Positions 10,044-20,631 of a stretch of DNA of 64,000 bases are shown piece after piece (the first letter of the stretch is position 1; each line of letters starts with the position of its first letter). Source of the stretch: Bartonella sp. HY038 (GTDB taxonomy: Bacteria; Pseudomonadota; Alphaproteobacteria; Rhizobiales; Rhizobiaceae); contig NZ_CP059725.1 of NCBI RefSeq assembly GCF_014117425.1, forward strand, positions 1,550,001 through 1,614,000, given 5' to 3'. The position numbers and the translations under genes are program-made. The notes beneath the pieces are model-generated. The model saw only the letters and a program-made list of their open reading frames with translations. It was not told the origin of the DNA and made no database searches.

Positions 10044-10218
10044 AAATCACCTTCAAGCAATAAACCAACACTTTTCACTGCGATCATACGACCAATCACA
10101 ATGAAAATTCCAAGCTAATAAGCTAAAGCACTAAAAGCCAACTCACTTAGAAAGAAATAACAAACAAAAACCTTTACCCTGAAGCCATTGATCAAACTGA
10201 AGAAAATTAATGCTTCAA

Positions 10219-13146
10219 TTATTTCCCAACAAAACAGGTTACTTGAAGCCCTTTCAATTGTTCGCAAAGCTGATTAGCTGCAGCCTGATTGGTAGCTGCA
10301 ATACGAACGCGATAATAAGTACCGCGCCCAGGTATATCAGCGGCAACGATAACGACCTGACGATTACCTATGGCAGAGTTAACCTGCGCTTGCCTTTTTA
10401 TATCAATAAGTGATTGCTGGGCAGCTTCACGACTAGGCTGTGAAGCGATCTGCACATAAAAAGTACCTGCAGGAAGATTTGAACCGCCCTGCGTAGATTG
10501 GCGCTGCTCAGTAGAGGTGGCAGCGTTGGAAGATTGTACTGAAGGTGTTGCTGCATCATTTGCCGCTGAAACACTATCAGCCGTAGTAGGCGATACCCCT
10601 AATTGATTTGCCGAAACTCCATTATTATTCGATAATGATGCAAGACCAGCATCATTACTGTGCACGTCCCCTTGCCCATCGCCATTTCCTAAAGTTTGAA
10701 CATCTGACAATGACGCCGTATCATCATCTTGATTAACAGATTGCTGATCATTATTACCATCTAATACCGACGCCATATTATCAGCCTCCGTACCACTATG
10801 GATCGCATTATCACTACCTATACCGGAGCTGCTGGCCAATAAATCTTCATTCGGCATCGCCTGTTGCCCATCATTTTGGGTTTGCAAATGCTCTCTAAAT
10901 GATTGACCCGGTGTCACCACATCATCTTGCTCATTGGCAATAATAGCATTTATATCATCCCCACTGACGCTATTGCTATCGCGAATAGTAACGGTTGGCA
11001 CTTCGTGAATTGACAAACTATTTTCAGCAGCTTGCAATACACGCGCCTCAACTGAATTTGGCTCAAGACTTGTCTCATTAGCACGAGGAGCCTGCTCGTC
11101 AACCTTATCCAGATCAACAGGAGCCTCACTTTTATCAACCAATTCAGACTGCTGTGCTTGAGCTCCAACTCCGTTTTCAACACGATTATAGACATTTTGA
11201 TCCTGATTGGTATCGGACGCATTCGAATCGACTTCGGGAGCTGCCCTGACAGCACCCTCATCGCGCTGTATAACAACAGGCTTAGTTGGAGCATCGTTAC
11301 CGCTAAAGAAAACATAATAGACGCCAACACCTGCAAAAATGAGCGCTAAAAAAGCTAATAAAAATAGTATTTTTTTACCGCTGCCTGCCTTTTGGTCGGC
11401 ATTTCTCACACTGCTATCTGAGGCTGCCCAATCATATTTGCTTGCATCACCTGCAGCATCGTCAAGAGGTAAAGCCCCCGATTGCGTCAAAGCAACATCA
11501 GCAAACTGAGTACCCCTTAAACCATTATTTTCCGAAGATCCATAATTGACATCGTTATAAGATGAAAGACTAGCATCGTGAAGACCAGGCGCTAAAACAT
11601 CTGAAAATTCATGATCCAATGGATTTTGAACTTTATCCAACGGATCAACGCCACCATAACTAACAGTGGGCAAATCAAAATTTTGCGTTTCAGGAACTGC
11701 GTTTTGATCTGGGCGAACGGTTTTCACATTTGGATCACGCTTATATCGTTTTTTACCATCACCCTTAATGGTAAGGTTAAAATCGTTAAGCGCGTCTTCA
11801 AAATCACCATCATTACTTGAAGTCGTTGCATTTTGATTAACATTAGGCGGCACTTTGGCGGATGTAAAAGGATTAATACCCCGACCAATCGGCGCGCTAT
11901 TACTGCGCTCTTTAACGTTACCTGCAGATTTATTGGCTTCAACAGGGTTAGCCCGACCTAAAGCAAAACCCGATTTTTTATTTGCTTTACTTGCTTGTAA
12001 AGCTGAATCCTGCGCAACATTTTTCGAAGGCAAAACGGCTACCGCTTGACCATAACCAAGGAATGACTGCTGTTGAGTTGCCATGCGCATTGGCGCGATA
12101 ACTGCTCCTAATGGTCGACCTTGCTCAAAGTAATCGCTCTCAAAAACATCATTTTCATTAGCTGGAAAACCAAGTTCCACGTCATGATCAATAGGCCGCG
12201 AAACATTATTTTGACCATTGGAAAAATTATCAAAAAACTGAGGACCGGCATCATAAGACGAGTCATTTGACCTAAGTGCCGCATCATCACTCGCTAAATG
12301 TGGATTTGAATTGTTTTCATAAACGCCACTATTAGCCTCTACTCCAAACTCATTATCAAATTTCGCAGTTTCATCCACTGATGGTGTCCACGGCTGCCCT
12401 TGGCTCTCTGCAGTTACATCTGCCGAAATATCAGTCCAATATTGTGTCTCATTAGCAGAAAATTCATCATTTATAGCATTCGCAACAGCTACATCATCAC
12501 TTTGAGCAAAAGGAGCATCATAATATTGTTCATTGCCAACTACAGGATGTCTTTGCGATGCATAGACATCCTCTTCATAAAGGGGCTGACCTTGTTGATT
12601 ATTTAATTGACCAGACGCATCATAACCATAAACTTGTGCATTAGAAGAAGCCATTTGATCATCTTCAGACCACTGATAATTGGGTGCATTATTGTCCTGA
12701 TAATCTAACTCTTCATATAATTCATCTGATTGCGACTGATAAGCATTAGGATCATTTGCATAATAGTTATTATCTACAGTGCTGCCACCCTCAGAAACAT
12801 AATTTTTTTGCGGATATCCATCATCATAAACAGTATCTTCATTAGACCAATAGGCGTCTTCTTGACCTGGATAAACTGCGTCTACATTTTCTGCATAGCC
12901 GTCTTCAATAGGTTGATTATACGCCATGGAGGAGTAAGCGTTTGTACCATAAGGATTAAGACCTGCTTCTTGTCCAGCATCATATTGTTGATCTTGTTGA
13001 CCCGACACTAGCGATGGATGGGATTTAACCTGATTAGCAGACGGCGAATTATTCCGACCGAACAAACGTGTCAACTCCATCATGGGATCAGACCCATTGG
13101 AGTTATTATTCTTTTTATCACCAGGTTTACGCTCAAAGTCGGTCAT
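10219..13146 (-). CDS. Large SPOR-domain membrane protein
   Basis: A bitopic inner-membrane protein of 975 residues (ATG 13146 with AGGATG upstream; the frame extends ten codons further). Residues 1-590 are a long, low-complexity cytoplasmic region very rich in Asn, Asp, Gln, Ser and Tyr. One transmembrane helix lies at about 591-613 (ILFLLAFLALIFAGVGVYYV). A second disordered acidic region follows, and the last 85 or so residues form a SPOR domain (from GTFYVQIASQPS to the end). SPOR domains bind denuded septal peptidoglycan, so a role at the division site is likely. It follows argS as in Brucella and Bartonella, but nagZ, its usual next gene, is missing. Confidence 0.85.
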   Translation of the reverse strand: MTDFERKPGDKKNNNSNGSDPMMELTRLFGRNNSPSANQVKSHPSLVSGQQDQQYDAGQEAGLNPYGTNAYSSMAYNQPIEDGYAENVDAVYPGQEDAYWSNEDTVYDDGYPQKNYVSEGGSTVDNNYYANDPNAYQSQSDELYEELDYQDNNAPNYQWSEDDQMASSNAQVYGYDASGQLNNQQGQPLYEEDVYASQRHPVVGNEQYYDAPFAQSDDVAVANAINDEFSANETQYWTDISADVTAESQGQPWTPSVDETAKFDNEFGVEANSGVYENNSNPHLASDDAALRSNDSSYDAGPQFFDNFSNGQNNVSRPIDHDVELGFPANENDVFESDYFEQGRPLGAVIAPMRMATQQQSFLGYGQAVAVLPSKNVAQDSALQASKANKKSGFALGRANPVEANKSAGNVKERSNSAPIGRGINPFTSAKVPPNVNQNATTSSNDGDFEDALNDFNLTIKGDGKKRYKRDPNVKTVRPDQNAVPETQNFDLPTVSYGGVDPLDKVQNPLDHEFSDVLAPGLHDASLSSYNDVNYGSSENNGLRGTQFADVALTQSGALPLDDAAGDASKYDWAASDSSVRNADQKAGSGKKILFLLAFLALIFAGVGVYYVFFSGNDAPTKPVVIQRDEGAVRAAPEVDSNASDTNQDQNVYNRVENGVGAQAQQSELVDKSEAPVDLDKVDEQAPRANETSLEPNSVEARVLQAAENSLSIHEVPTVTIRDSNSVSGDDINAIIANEQDDVVTPGQSFREHLQTQNDGQQAMPNEDLLASSSGIGSDNAIHSGTEADNMASVLDGNNDQQSVNQDDDTASLSDVQTLGNGDGQGDVHSNDAGLASLSNNNGVSANQLGVSPTTADSVSAANDAATPSVQSSNAATSTEQRQSTQGGSNLPAGTFYVQIASQPSREAAQQSLIDIKRQAQVNSAIGNRQVVIVAADIPGRGTYYRVRIAATNQAAANQLCEQLKGLQVTCFVGK

Positions 13147-13424
13147 TTTGCATCCTAATTCATCAGGCAAAATCAATATTGCCTAATTTTTAAAATATTT
13201 GAAGGCAATCTAAAGAAAAGATTCTAAATTTCAATAACCTAATTATTGACTTTATGAAATATACATAAGGTGTCTTTTTAAAGCAAACTAGCCTAGAAAA
13301 TGAATTTCCCCGATTTCAACCCCAAGTCGCTAAAATTAGACAACATATTATTTATAACAAATAAGTGGAGCATTTACATCTATCAATTCCCCACTTTATA
13401 TGATTATCGAACAAATTTCTTAAC

Positions 13425-15182
13425 TTATCGTAATTGTGTTAGGGCTTCAGAACCAATAATGCTCAAACCAGAAGCGATAACATCGCGCACTGCACACACC
13501 AAACCAAGACGAGCAAGGGTGACTTCCTTGTCATCAGCTTGCACAAACCTAAGTCCATGAGCATCATTTCCCTTATTCCAATGCGCATGAAATGAACTTG
13601 CAAGATCATAAAGATAGAACGCAACGCGGTGGGGCTCTTGATGTAATGCACCCTGCTCGACAACACGTGGATATTCTGCCAATTTACGAATAAGTACCAT
13701 TTCACTCTCATCAACAAGGCGATGAAGATGCGAAGCCGTAATACTATTATCTATTTTATCAAAGCCATGAACATCATAGGCTTGCCTCAAAATAGAATGG
13801 CATCGTGCACTGGCATATTGCACATAAAACACCGGATTATCTTTAGATTGCTCAGTCACCTTATCAAAATCAAAATCGAGCGGTGCATCGGCCTTACGAT
13901 AAAGCATCATAAAGCGTACAGGATCAGGTCCAACCTCATCGATTAAATCGCGCAAGGTTACAAAGTTACCAGTTCTTTTACCCATAGTAAAAGGAACACC
14001 ATTTCGATAAAGCTTTACCAATTGGCAAATAAGCACGGTTAAATGAGCTTGATCGCCTGCAACAGCTTTTGCCACAGCCTCCAAACGCTTGATGTATCCA
14101 CCGTGATCTGCTCCCAGAACATAAACCATTTCGTTAAAGCCTCGTTCAAACTTATCTTTAAAATAAGCAACATCGGCAGCAAAATAGGTGTATGTACCAT
14201 CAGACTTCATTAATGGACGATCAATATCATCACCCACATCGGTTGAGCGCAACAAAATCTGCTCACGATCTTCCCAATCTTCACTAGGCATACCTTTTGG
14301 TGGTGGTAATTTACCTTTATAAACAAAACCACGCATTGTCAGGTCATTAATGGTCGAACGAATAGCTTTTTCATCATCAGCGTGCAAAGTGCGCTCTGAG
14401 AAAAATACATCGTGATGAATATTAATTGCGGCAAGATCATCACGTATAAGCTGCATCATAGCATTAATGACACGCTCTTTCACCAAAGCCAAACGTTGTT
14501 CATCATCACTCTTGAGCAAACTATCACCAAACTCTGCAACGAGTTCCTTTGCAACAGGCACAAGGTAATCACCTGGATAGAGCCCCTCAGGAACCGGTAG
14601 AGAAACAAGACCCAAGGCCTCTTTATAGCGCCAAATCACAGAATCTGCCAGAACATTAATTTGTCCACCAGCATCATTAATGTAATATTCTTTAACAACA
14701 TCAAACCCTGCGAAGGTCAACAAATTAGCGAGCGCATCGCCAACAACCGCGCCGCGGCAATGCCCAACATGGAGCGGACCGGTTGGATTAGCTGACACAT
14801 ATTCAATATTGACCTTTTTACCTAGCCCCATGGTAGAATGACCAAATAATTTGCCCTCAACATTAATTTGCGCTAATAGGCTGCGCCAAAAATCATCCGT
14901 CAAGCGAATATTAATAAAACCTGGACCAGCCACATTTACGCTTGCAACATCTTCGCTTTGCTCGATCAATGGCACCAAACGTGCAGCTAATTCGCGAGGA
15001 TTTACGCCAACCGCTTTGGCGAGAACCATAGCCGCATTTGTAGAAAGATCTCCATGGGACGGGTCACGCGGGGCCTCCACAGCGACACGCGCAAAATCTA
15101 AACTCCCATCATCTTGCGATTTAAGCCCAGACTTTTCCAATATTTCTTTAACGCGCTTCTCAAATACGGTAAAAATATTCAT
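13425..15182 (-). CDS. argS: Arginyl-tRNA synthetase
   Basis: Class I aminoacyl-tRNA synthetase that charges tRNA-Arg in the cytoplasm. 585 residues, the normal bacterial length. The N-terminal Add-1 domain covers about 1-105. The HIGH-type motif is HVGH at 138-141, preceded by SANPTGPL. The KMSKS loop is degenerate ([13 protein letters not shown]), as usual in ArgS. The C-terminal DALR anticodon-binding domain includes [12 protein letters not shown] and ends with [12 protein letters not shown]. It lies between dgt upstream (80-base gap) and the SPOR gene downstream, an arrangement conserved in Rhizobiales. Confidence 0.97.
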   Translation of the reverse strand: MNIFTVFEKRVKEILEKSGLKSQDDGSLDFARVAVEAPRDPSHGDLSTNAAMVLAKAVGVNPRELAARLVPLIEQSEDVASVNVAGPGFINIRLTDDFWRSLLAQINVEGKLFGHSTMGLGKKVNIEYVSANPTGPLHVGHCRGAVVGDALANLLTFAGFDVVKEYYINDAGGQINVLADSVIWRYKEALGLVSLPVPEGLYPGDYLVPVAKELVAEFGDSLLKSDDEQRLALVKERVINAMMQLIRDDLAAINIHHDVFFSERTLHADDEKAIRSTINDLTMRGFVYKGKLPPPKGMPSEDWEDREQILLRSTDVGDDIDRPLMKSDGTYTYFAADVAYFKDKFERGFNEMVYVLGADHGGYIKRLEAVAKAVAGDQAHLTVLICQLVKLYRNGVPFTMGKRTGNFVTLRDLIDEVGPDPVRFMMLYRKADAPLDFDFDKVTEQSKDNPVFYVQYASARCHSILRQAYDVHGFDKIDNSITASHLHRLVDESEMVLIRKLAEYPRVVEQGALHQEPHRVAFYLYDLASSFHAHWNKGNDAHGLRFVQADDKEVTLARLGLVCAVRDVIASGLSIIGSEALTQLR

Positions 15183-15262
15183 TCACTAAATTCCACTGTC
15201 TACAAGACGAGCCTCGATAGGATTCATCGCCAACCAACTTTTTGCACTGTTTAAATGAAATT

Positions 15263-16513
15263 TTACCTCTGGTCAAACAGGCGTTTATATTCTTTTATCG
15301 CATATTGATCAGTCATACCTGACAAAAAATCAGAAATGACCATCGCACGACCGCAATCCCTATGACTTTTTGCCTGCAATTGCCAATCATTCGGCAAAAG
15401 TTTAAAATCGTCCATATAAGCACCAAACAATGCTTTGACCATCATTTCACCTTCACGTCGTCGCACTAAAACCTTTTCATGATAATAAAGATTATCAAAT
15501 AAAAATTTTTTCAATTCCTTTTCTTCCCGTCTCATTCCTTCGGAAAAACTGACGACCGCATGGCTTGCACGGTAGATGTCTTCAACACTTGTTGGTCTAA
15601 TAGCATTTAAACGCTTGATAGATTCGCCAATTACATCTTCAACCATAACGGTTATTTGACGACGAACAATTTCATATGCAACACGCTCATAAGCTACTTC
15701 ACCGCTGACAAACGCAGTTTTTTTAAAACCATCTTCTGCATTCTCAATGACTGTTTCAACTTCATTGATCAAGCGAGCGGTCAAACCAATACTTCTAAGT
15801 TGATCAATAGTAATTAAGCCCGCGCGCAAGCCATCATCTATATCATGAGCATTGTAGGCAATATCGTCTGCAATTGCCGCACATTGCGCTTCTGGGCCAG
15901 CAAATTGGTCCAAATGCAAATTAAAAATATTATTAAAATTTTGAATAAAAGGAGAAATCTTTTTCTTATCTGCATATTGGCCAAGCAATGGACCATTATG
16001 TTTGACTAATCCCTCAAGCGTTTCCCAAGTAAGATTTAATCCATTAAAACCAGCATAGCGATGTTCAAGAGCCGTTACAATATGCAAAGCCTGTGCATTA
16101 TGGTCAAAACCGCCATAAGGTTCCATAACTTCATTCAATGCATCTTCTCCGGCATGCCCAAAAGGCGTATGGCCAAAATCATGGGCAAGTGCAATAGCTT
16201 CTGCTAACTCCTCGTCAAGACGCAAGGCACGAGCAAGGGCGCGCGCAATTTGTGACACTTCAATACTGTGAGTTAGCCGTGTTCGGTAATGGTCATCTTC
16301 AGCAGCAACAAAAACTTGCGTTTTATGCTTTAATCGCCGAAATGCATTGGAATGAATTATCCTATCTCTATCTCTTTGGAAAGGTGTTCTGGTTGGACTT
16401 TCATTTTCTTCGATTAACCGTCCACGGCTTAAAGCTGGTAAAGTGGCAAAAGCGGCGCGAGGCTCATAGCCATAACCTATGCTGTTTATTTCGTCTTTTT
16501 TCGTTAATCCCAT
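15263..16513 (-). CDS. dgt: dGTPase-like HD-domain triphosphohydrolase
   Basis: 416-residue member of the deoxyguanosinetriphosphate triphosphohydrolase-like family, which hydrolyses dNTPs to nucleosides and triphosphate and helps set nucleotide pools. The family N-terminus [22 protein letters not shown] is present. The HD metal site has His82 (RLTHSIEV), the HD pair at 111-112 and His115 in [12 protein letters not shown], with a later Asp in [12 protein letters not shown]. It is transcribed divergently from erpA (185 bases apart) and upstream of argS, the order found in Brucella and Bartonella. Exact substrate preference cannot be read from sequence. Confidence 0.92.
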   Translation of the reverse strand: MGLTKKDEINSIGYGYEPRAAFATLPALSRGRLIEENESPTRTPFQRDRDRIIHSNAFRRLKHKTQVFVAAEDDHYRTRLTHSIEVSQIARALARALRLDEELAEAIALAHDFGHTPFGHAGEDALNEVMEPYGGFDHNAQALHIVTALEHRYAGFNGLNLTWETLEGLVKHNGPLLGQYADKKKISPFIQNFNNIFNLHLDQFAGPEAQCAAIADDIAYNAHDIDDGLRAGLITIDQLRSIGLTARLINEVETVIENAEDGFKKTAFVSGEVAYERVAYEIVRRQITVMVEDVIGESIKRLNAIRPTSVEDIYRASHAVVSFSEGMRREEKELKKFLFDNLYYHEKVLVRRREGEMMVKALFGAYMDDFKLLPNDWQLQAKSHRDCGRAMVISDFLSGMTDQYAIKEYKRLFDQR

Positions 16514-16698
16514 TGCACTTTCCCTAATCTCACCTTAGATTTAAGGCAGAATTCGACCTGCTTGGTTATAAGCTAGTGCATTTTCGGATAAGTATGAAGT
16601 ATTTTATTAACAAAAATGCAAAAAAACAAAGCATTAGGCACATTAACGATTCAATTTAAAGTAAATGCGCTTAAGTTGTTTAGCATGAGGAATAAAAA

Positions 16699-17022
16699 AT
16701 GAGTGTCGCAGTATCAGATTCTGCTGCCAAGCGGATAAATATAATTCTTGCCAAGGAACCCGATAAGAAAGCCCTGCGCATTTCAGTTGAAGGTGGTGGC
16801 TGTTCTGGTTTTTCATATAAATATGAACTTGTTGACGCTCAAAATGAAGACGATTTTGTTATTGAGAAGAATGGTGCACAGATTTTAATCGATTCCATTT
16901 CACTCCCTTTTATCGAAGGATCTGAAATCGACTTTGTTGATGATTTGATGGGGCAATCCTTCCAAATCAATAATCCCAATGCTGTTTCATCTTGCGGTTG
17001 TGGTACAAGTTTTTCAATTTAA
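16699..17022 (+). CDS. erpA: Iron-sulfur cluster insertion protein ErpA
   Basis: A-type carrier that delivers Fe-S clusters to apoproteins. The 107-residue protein has the HesB/IscA fold with the three conserved cluster-ligand cysteines at 35 (GGGCSGFSY), 99 and 101 (SSCGCGTSF). It is divergent from dgt, a conserved arrangement in Rhizobiales. A GAGGAATAAAA ribosome site precedes the ATG. In relatives xthA often follows; here an unrelated secreted protein gene follows after about 220 bases. Confidence 0.93.
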   Translation: MSVAVSDSAAKRINIILAKEPDKKALRISVEGGGCSGFSYKYELVDAQNEDDFVIEKNGAQILIDSISLPFIEGSEIDFVDDLMGQSFQINNPNAVSSCGCGTSFSI

Positions 17023-17247
17023 TTTAAAATTAATGCATATAATTTGGGTTGTGAAATAATCATTCTATAAGTTTTGAAGATTTTAGACATTAGAATATTT
17101 ATGAAATGCATTATCTTTATTATAAAAAAATTCAGTATGAGCAAAAATTTGTAGCCACTTTTTAAAACCCTGCAATATTTAAGAAAATTTCTTAATATAT
17201 CAACATATTATGCGAAAATATTAAAATTTAATATTAAGGTGATAAAT

Positions 17248-18231
17248 TTGTATTTTACTTGTCGTTTCTTATTCATTTTAAGCCTTATCACCTTTTGGGC
17301 GCCCTTAGCTTATAGCCAAACAATCAGCGGTGGTAGCGATGGCATTGACGATTTACCAGCAATAAGCGCGCCAAATCATAATAATGGCGAAGCAAGCCCA
17401 TCTGGCACGATGGATTATTCTATTAATCCATTATTAGGCTCAAGTACCATTAACCTTGAAGCAAGACTTACTGAAAAAACACAACCAATTACTAAAGGCA
17501 TTGTTTGGCGCGTTTTTTCACCAATTGCAGGAAGCAATAATACTCTGCCACTTATTGCAGCGAAAGAGGGTGGCAATGTTACCTTTAACTTGCCTGCTGG
17601 CGAATATCTTATTCACGCAGCGTTTGGACGCGCCGGCATTACTAAAAAAATTCTCGTTGAAGACAATAAAACATATCATGAAAATTTAGTATTAAATGCG
17701 GGCGGCATAGAGCTTAAAGCGACAATTCCTAACGGCAAGCTAAATGAAAGCCGTATAAAGTTTTCCATTTATGTGGGTGACAATGAAAACAATGAGCAAT
17801 CGCTAATAATTCCCAATGTAAAGGTAAATTCGATTATTCGTTTGAATGCAGGGCAATACCACATTGTTTCGAGCTACGGAAATGCCAATGCAGTCACCCG
17901 AACAAATGCGACAGTTGAAGCAGGCAAATTAACCGAAGTAAACCTTGAGCATTATGCAGCACAAATAACACTCAAATTAGTGAGGGAGCCTGGCGGAGAG
18001 GCATTAGCCGACACTAGCTGGGTTATCCAAAATGACTCAGGCGATATCGTTCGTGAAGCCGCAAATGCATATGTATATATTGTCTTATCTGAAGGTGATT
18101 ATGTTGCAATTGCCAAAAATAAAGATCAGATATTTCAAAAGGAATTTTCAGTCCAGTCTGGTAAAGATAGTGAAGTTGAAATTGTTGCATCACCACAAAA
18201 TTATGTTCATGGCAGTGGTGATATTGACTAA
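17248..18231 (+). CDS. Secreted protein of unknown function, beta-sandwich repeats
   Basis: Not recognised as a named family. The likely start is TTG 17248, with AAGGTGAT seven bases upstream (327 residues); a GTG at 17239 would overlap that ribosome site. A signal peptide is clear (FLFILSLITFWAPLAYSQ). The mature part is Ser/Gly/Asn-rich at first and then contains three related segments. Each has an LPAGEYLIHAAFG / LNAGQYHIVSSYG / LSEGDYVAIAKNK-type turn followed by a VEAGKxTEVxL-type strand. These look like carboxypeptidase-regulatory or transthyretin-like beta sandwiches. Periplasmic or surface location is inferred. A fold search could decide. Confidence 0.7.
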   Translation: MYFTCRFLFILSLITFWAPLAYSQTISGGSDGIDDLPAISAPNHNNGEASPSGTMDYSINPLLGSSTINLEARLTEKTQPITKGIVWRVFSPIAGSNNTLPLIAAKEGGNVTFNLPAGEYLIHAAFGRAGITKKILVEDNKTYHENLVLNAGGIELKATIPNGKLNESRIKFSIYVGDNENNEQSLIIPNVKVNSIIRLNAGQYHIVSSYGNANAVTRTNATVEAGKLTEVNLEHYAAQITLKLVREPGGEALADTSWVIQNDSGDIVREAANAYVYIVLSEGDYVAIAKNKDQIFQKEFSVQSGKDSEVEIVASPQNYVHGSGDID

Positions 18232-18432
18232 ACTAGACAATTATATTGAATAATAAGCCTAACAACGCATAGTACTAAACTCATGAATAAAATGGATGGG
18301 TTAAATTAAATAGCTCTAGTACATCAATTAACAGTGCAAAGATAATGCTTTTATCTGCCAATAAGGTTAATTAATGCCACATAACCGCAGAAAAAGTGTA
18401 AAAAGATAACAACATTATGGAAAAAACTTAAA

Positions 18433-19509
18433 TTGCCTAATCTTGTTAATCTCCCACAACCATTAAAGTGGCTATTATTGCTGGTTGTTACGGCAATTTT
18501 CATCATTGCCCTTGAACTCATTCAGATACCTGCGGCCTTATTATTAGGACCAATGATATGCGCCATTATTCTTGCAATCAGCAACATTGAAACCAAAATA
18601 CCCAAATTTTTCTTTGCTCTGGCACAAGGTGTTGTCGGTTGTATGATTGCACGCGCTATAAAGCCCGAAATAGTTTTAGAGGTTTGGCATGACCTGCCTT
18701 TATTTCTAGGCGGCGTTTTCTCGGTAATTTTTGCATCAACTCTTATTGGTATATTTTTAGCAAAAAAACAAATATTACCTGGCACCACCGCCATTTGGGG
18801 TTCTGCTCCAGGTGGAGCATCGGCCATGGTGGTTATGGCAGAAGCCTATGGAGCAGATGAACGTCTTGTTGCGGTTATGCAATATATGCGTGTTGTTATG
18901 GTCGCAGCACTAGGCTCTATTCTTGCCAGATTTTTTTCACCTAGTTCCAATACCACTTTTGACATTATTTTTTTTCCTGCAGTTTCATGGAACGCATTTG
19001 CAATTACTTTGATAATTGCGTTTGGCGGGGCAATAGGTGCAAAATATTTAAAAATTCCTGCTGGGGGGATGCTGCTGCCATTTCTTATAGCTGTTATACT
19101 ACAAGATTTTGGATTGGTGACCCTTGAGCTACCCCCTTGGCTGCTAGCCATAAGTTATATCATTATTGGTTGGACTGTAGGCTTAAGGTTTACCCGTAAA
19201 ATACTATTGCATGCTTTACATGCAATACCAGTATTATTCATATCAATATTAGCATTAATTATGCTTTGTGGTGGTTTTGCACTTTTTTTAAGCTATTTTA
19301 CCAATGTTGATCTTTTAACTAGCTATTTAGCAACCAGTCCTGGCGGTGCGGATTCAGTTTCAATCATTGCTGCAAGTACAACAGTCAATTTACCCTTTGT
19401 CATGGCTTACCAAACTGTGCGTTTTATCATTGTTACCATCACCGGTCCAATTATTGCTCGTTGCACCGCCAAATATATTATGACGCAAAACAGCAAGAAT
19501 GATCTCTAA
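18433..19509 (+). CDS. AbrB-family integral membrane protein
   Basis: A 358-residue polytopic protein with about ten hydrophobic segments in two similar halves. It belongs to the AbrB/ammonia-monooxygenase-like duplicated membrane family. The repeat hallmark is visible twice: GSAPGGASAMVVMAEAYGAD in the first half and TSPGGADSVSIIAAST in the second. Function in this family is poorly known; E. coli AbrB was linked to aidB regulation. The start is uncertain: the frame opens with TTG 18433 without a good ribosome site. An ATG at 18417 is out of frame because of a run of six A's, and would be in frame with five. The stop overlaps the convergent bpt stop. Confidence 0.82.
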   Translation: MPNLVNLPQPLKWLLLLVVTAIFIIALELIQIPAALLLGPMICAIILAISNIETKIPKFFFALAQGVVGCMIARAIKPEIVLEVWHDLPLFLGGVFSVIFASTLIGIFLAKKQILPGTTAIWGSAPGGASAMVVMAEAYGADERLVAVMQYMRVVMVAALGSILARFFSPSSNTTFDIIFFPAVSWNAFAITLIIAFGGAIGAKYLKIPAGGMLLPFLIAVILQDFGLVTLELPPWLLAISYIIIGWTVGLRFTRKILLHALHAIPVLFISILALIMLCGGFALFLSYFTNVDLLTSYLATSPGGADSVSIIAASTTVNLPFVMAYQTVRFIIVTITGPIIARCTAKYIMTQNSKNDL

Positions 19510-20246
19510 TCAGTAACTTCTTCCCATTTATCGCGCAAAAGATATTCAAGCGGCTTAAATTTTTGCTTATAATCCATTTTATTGGAGCCCTTAACCCAAT
19601 ATCCAAGATAAATATAAGGAAGCATCAATCTTTCTGCCCGCTTAATATGGTCTAAAATCATCATTGTGCCCAATGAGCGTTTAGTTTGCTTAGTGTCATA
19701 AAAAGAATAAACCATTGAAAAGCCATCACCTAAGACATCGGTTAAAGCGACCGCAATTAAATGAGAATTTTCCTTATCATTTTGTTTTAAACGATATTCA
19801 AATAGACGTGTATTGATAGGACTTTCTTCCACCATAATCTTAAAATCTTGACGGCTCATATTAGCCATACCACCATCCATATGGCGGCCATCAAGATAAG
19901 AGCGAAATAAGGAAAACTGCTCATCGGTTGTCTTAGGAGCCACCACTTCACAAACCAGATCACGATTCATATTAAAAATCCGCTTCATGGATTGTGACAT
20001 TTTAAAATCGCAGACAGGTATACGCACTGAAATGCATGCATTACATCCATCACAAATGGGACGATAAGCAATATTTTGCGAACGCCTAAAACCATTAAAT
20101 GTCAAAAGATCATTTCTCTCAATTGCACTATCGCCATCAAGATAGGTAAAAACCTTGCGCTCTGTTCTTCCACGCAAATAGGGACATTTCCCAGGCGCAG
20201 TCAAAAAAAACTGTGGTGTCTGTGTTAATTGATCTGTCATTAGCAT
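19506..20246 (-). CDS. bpt: Aspartate/glutamate leucyltransferase Bpt
   Basis: Leucyl/arginyl-tRNA-protein transferase of the N-end rule pathway. It adds leucine from Leu-tRNA to proteins with N-terminal Asp or Glu, marking them for ClpS/ClpAP. 246 residues with the family signatures CPYLRGRTERKVFTYL near the N-terminus, the CDGCNACISVRIPV cysteine cluster, and a GNAT-like C-terminal half with YIYLGYWVKGSNKMDYK. A second ATG two codons downstream (20240) is an equally possible start. It converges with the AbrB-type gene, the two stop codons overlapping, and is divergent from thrS. Confidence 0.93.
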   Translation of the reverse strand: MLMTDQLTQTPQFFLTAPGKCPYLRGRTERKVFTYLDGDSAIERNDLLTFNGFRRSQNIAYRPICDGCNACISVRIPVCDFKMSQSMKRIFNMNRDLVCEVVAPKTTDEQFSLFRSYLDGRHMDGGMANMSRQDFKIMVEESPINTRLFEYRLKQNDKENSHLIAVALTDVLGDGFSMVYSFYDTKQTKRSLGTMMILDHIKRAERLMLPYIYLGYWVKGSNKMDYKQKFKPLEYLLRDKWEEVTD

Positions 20247-20631
20247 TAGGTTTCTTCATGATCTATCATGTCAATCTAGCCCATCTTACGAGCAGCTATC
20301 AAGTTGAATTGCATTTTGAATGGATTAATTCTTCATTGCCGAACAAACTTGATTTTTATACTCTTCTTATCCAAATATGATAAGTGTAAAAGTTGATTTT
20401 TCCCATTAAAACACTCATTTTTGATTAATTGCGAAGATTAAACCGAAAGACAAATATTCAATTGAATGCTTGCACTATTTTATTTTATAATAAATTTAAT
20501 CTAAGAGGCTTCACAGCCTCAAAAAATTATTCTAAAACGCAAATAAGCATGTACAATTAGATTATTATCTAAATGTCAGATATTAACAACCCACCCGCAT
20601 CCGTTCGCGGGACTGGAATATAGAGGCTTTT
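20247..20631. other. Divergent bpt/thrS promoter region
   Basis: 385 bases holding promoters for both genes. Two small hairpins lie in the thrS leader: GAGGCT-TCAC-AGCCTC at 20515-20530, and CCCGC/GCGGG around 20593-20611 just before the TAGAGG ribosome site. No T-run follows either in the thrS direction, so neither is a terminator. They could act in thrS translation control as known for E. coli thrS, but no tRNA-like structure was shown. Confidence 0.4.

Noticed and set aside
10950..11336. 128-codon second frame within the SPOR gene
   Set aside because: Out-of-frame reading of low-complexity coding DNA; the 975-residue frame explains the region and has a good ribosome site.
20593..20611. 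T-box or tRNA-like regulatory element in front of thrS
   Set aside because: Only a small CCCGC/GCGGG hairpin is present; no specifier loop or antiterminator bulge was seen and T-boxes are not expected in this class.
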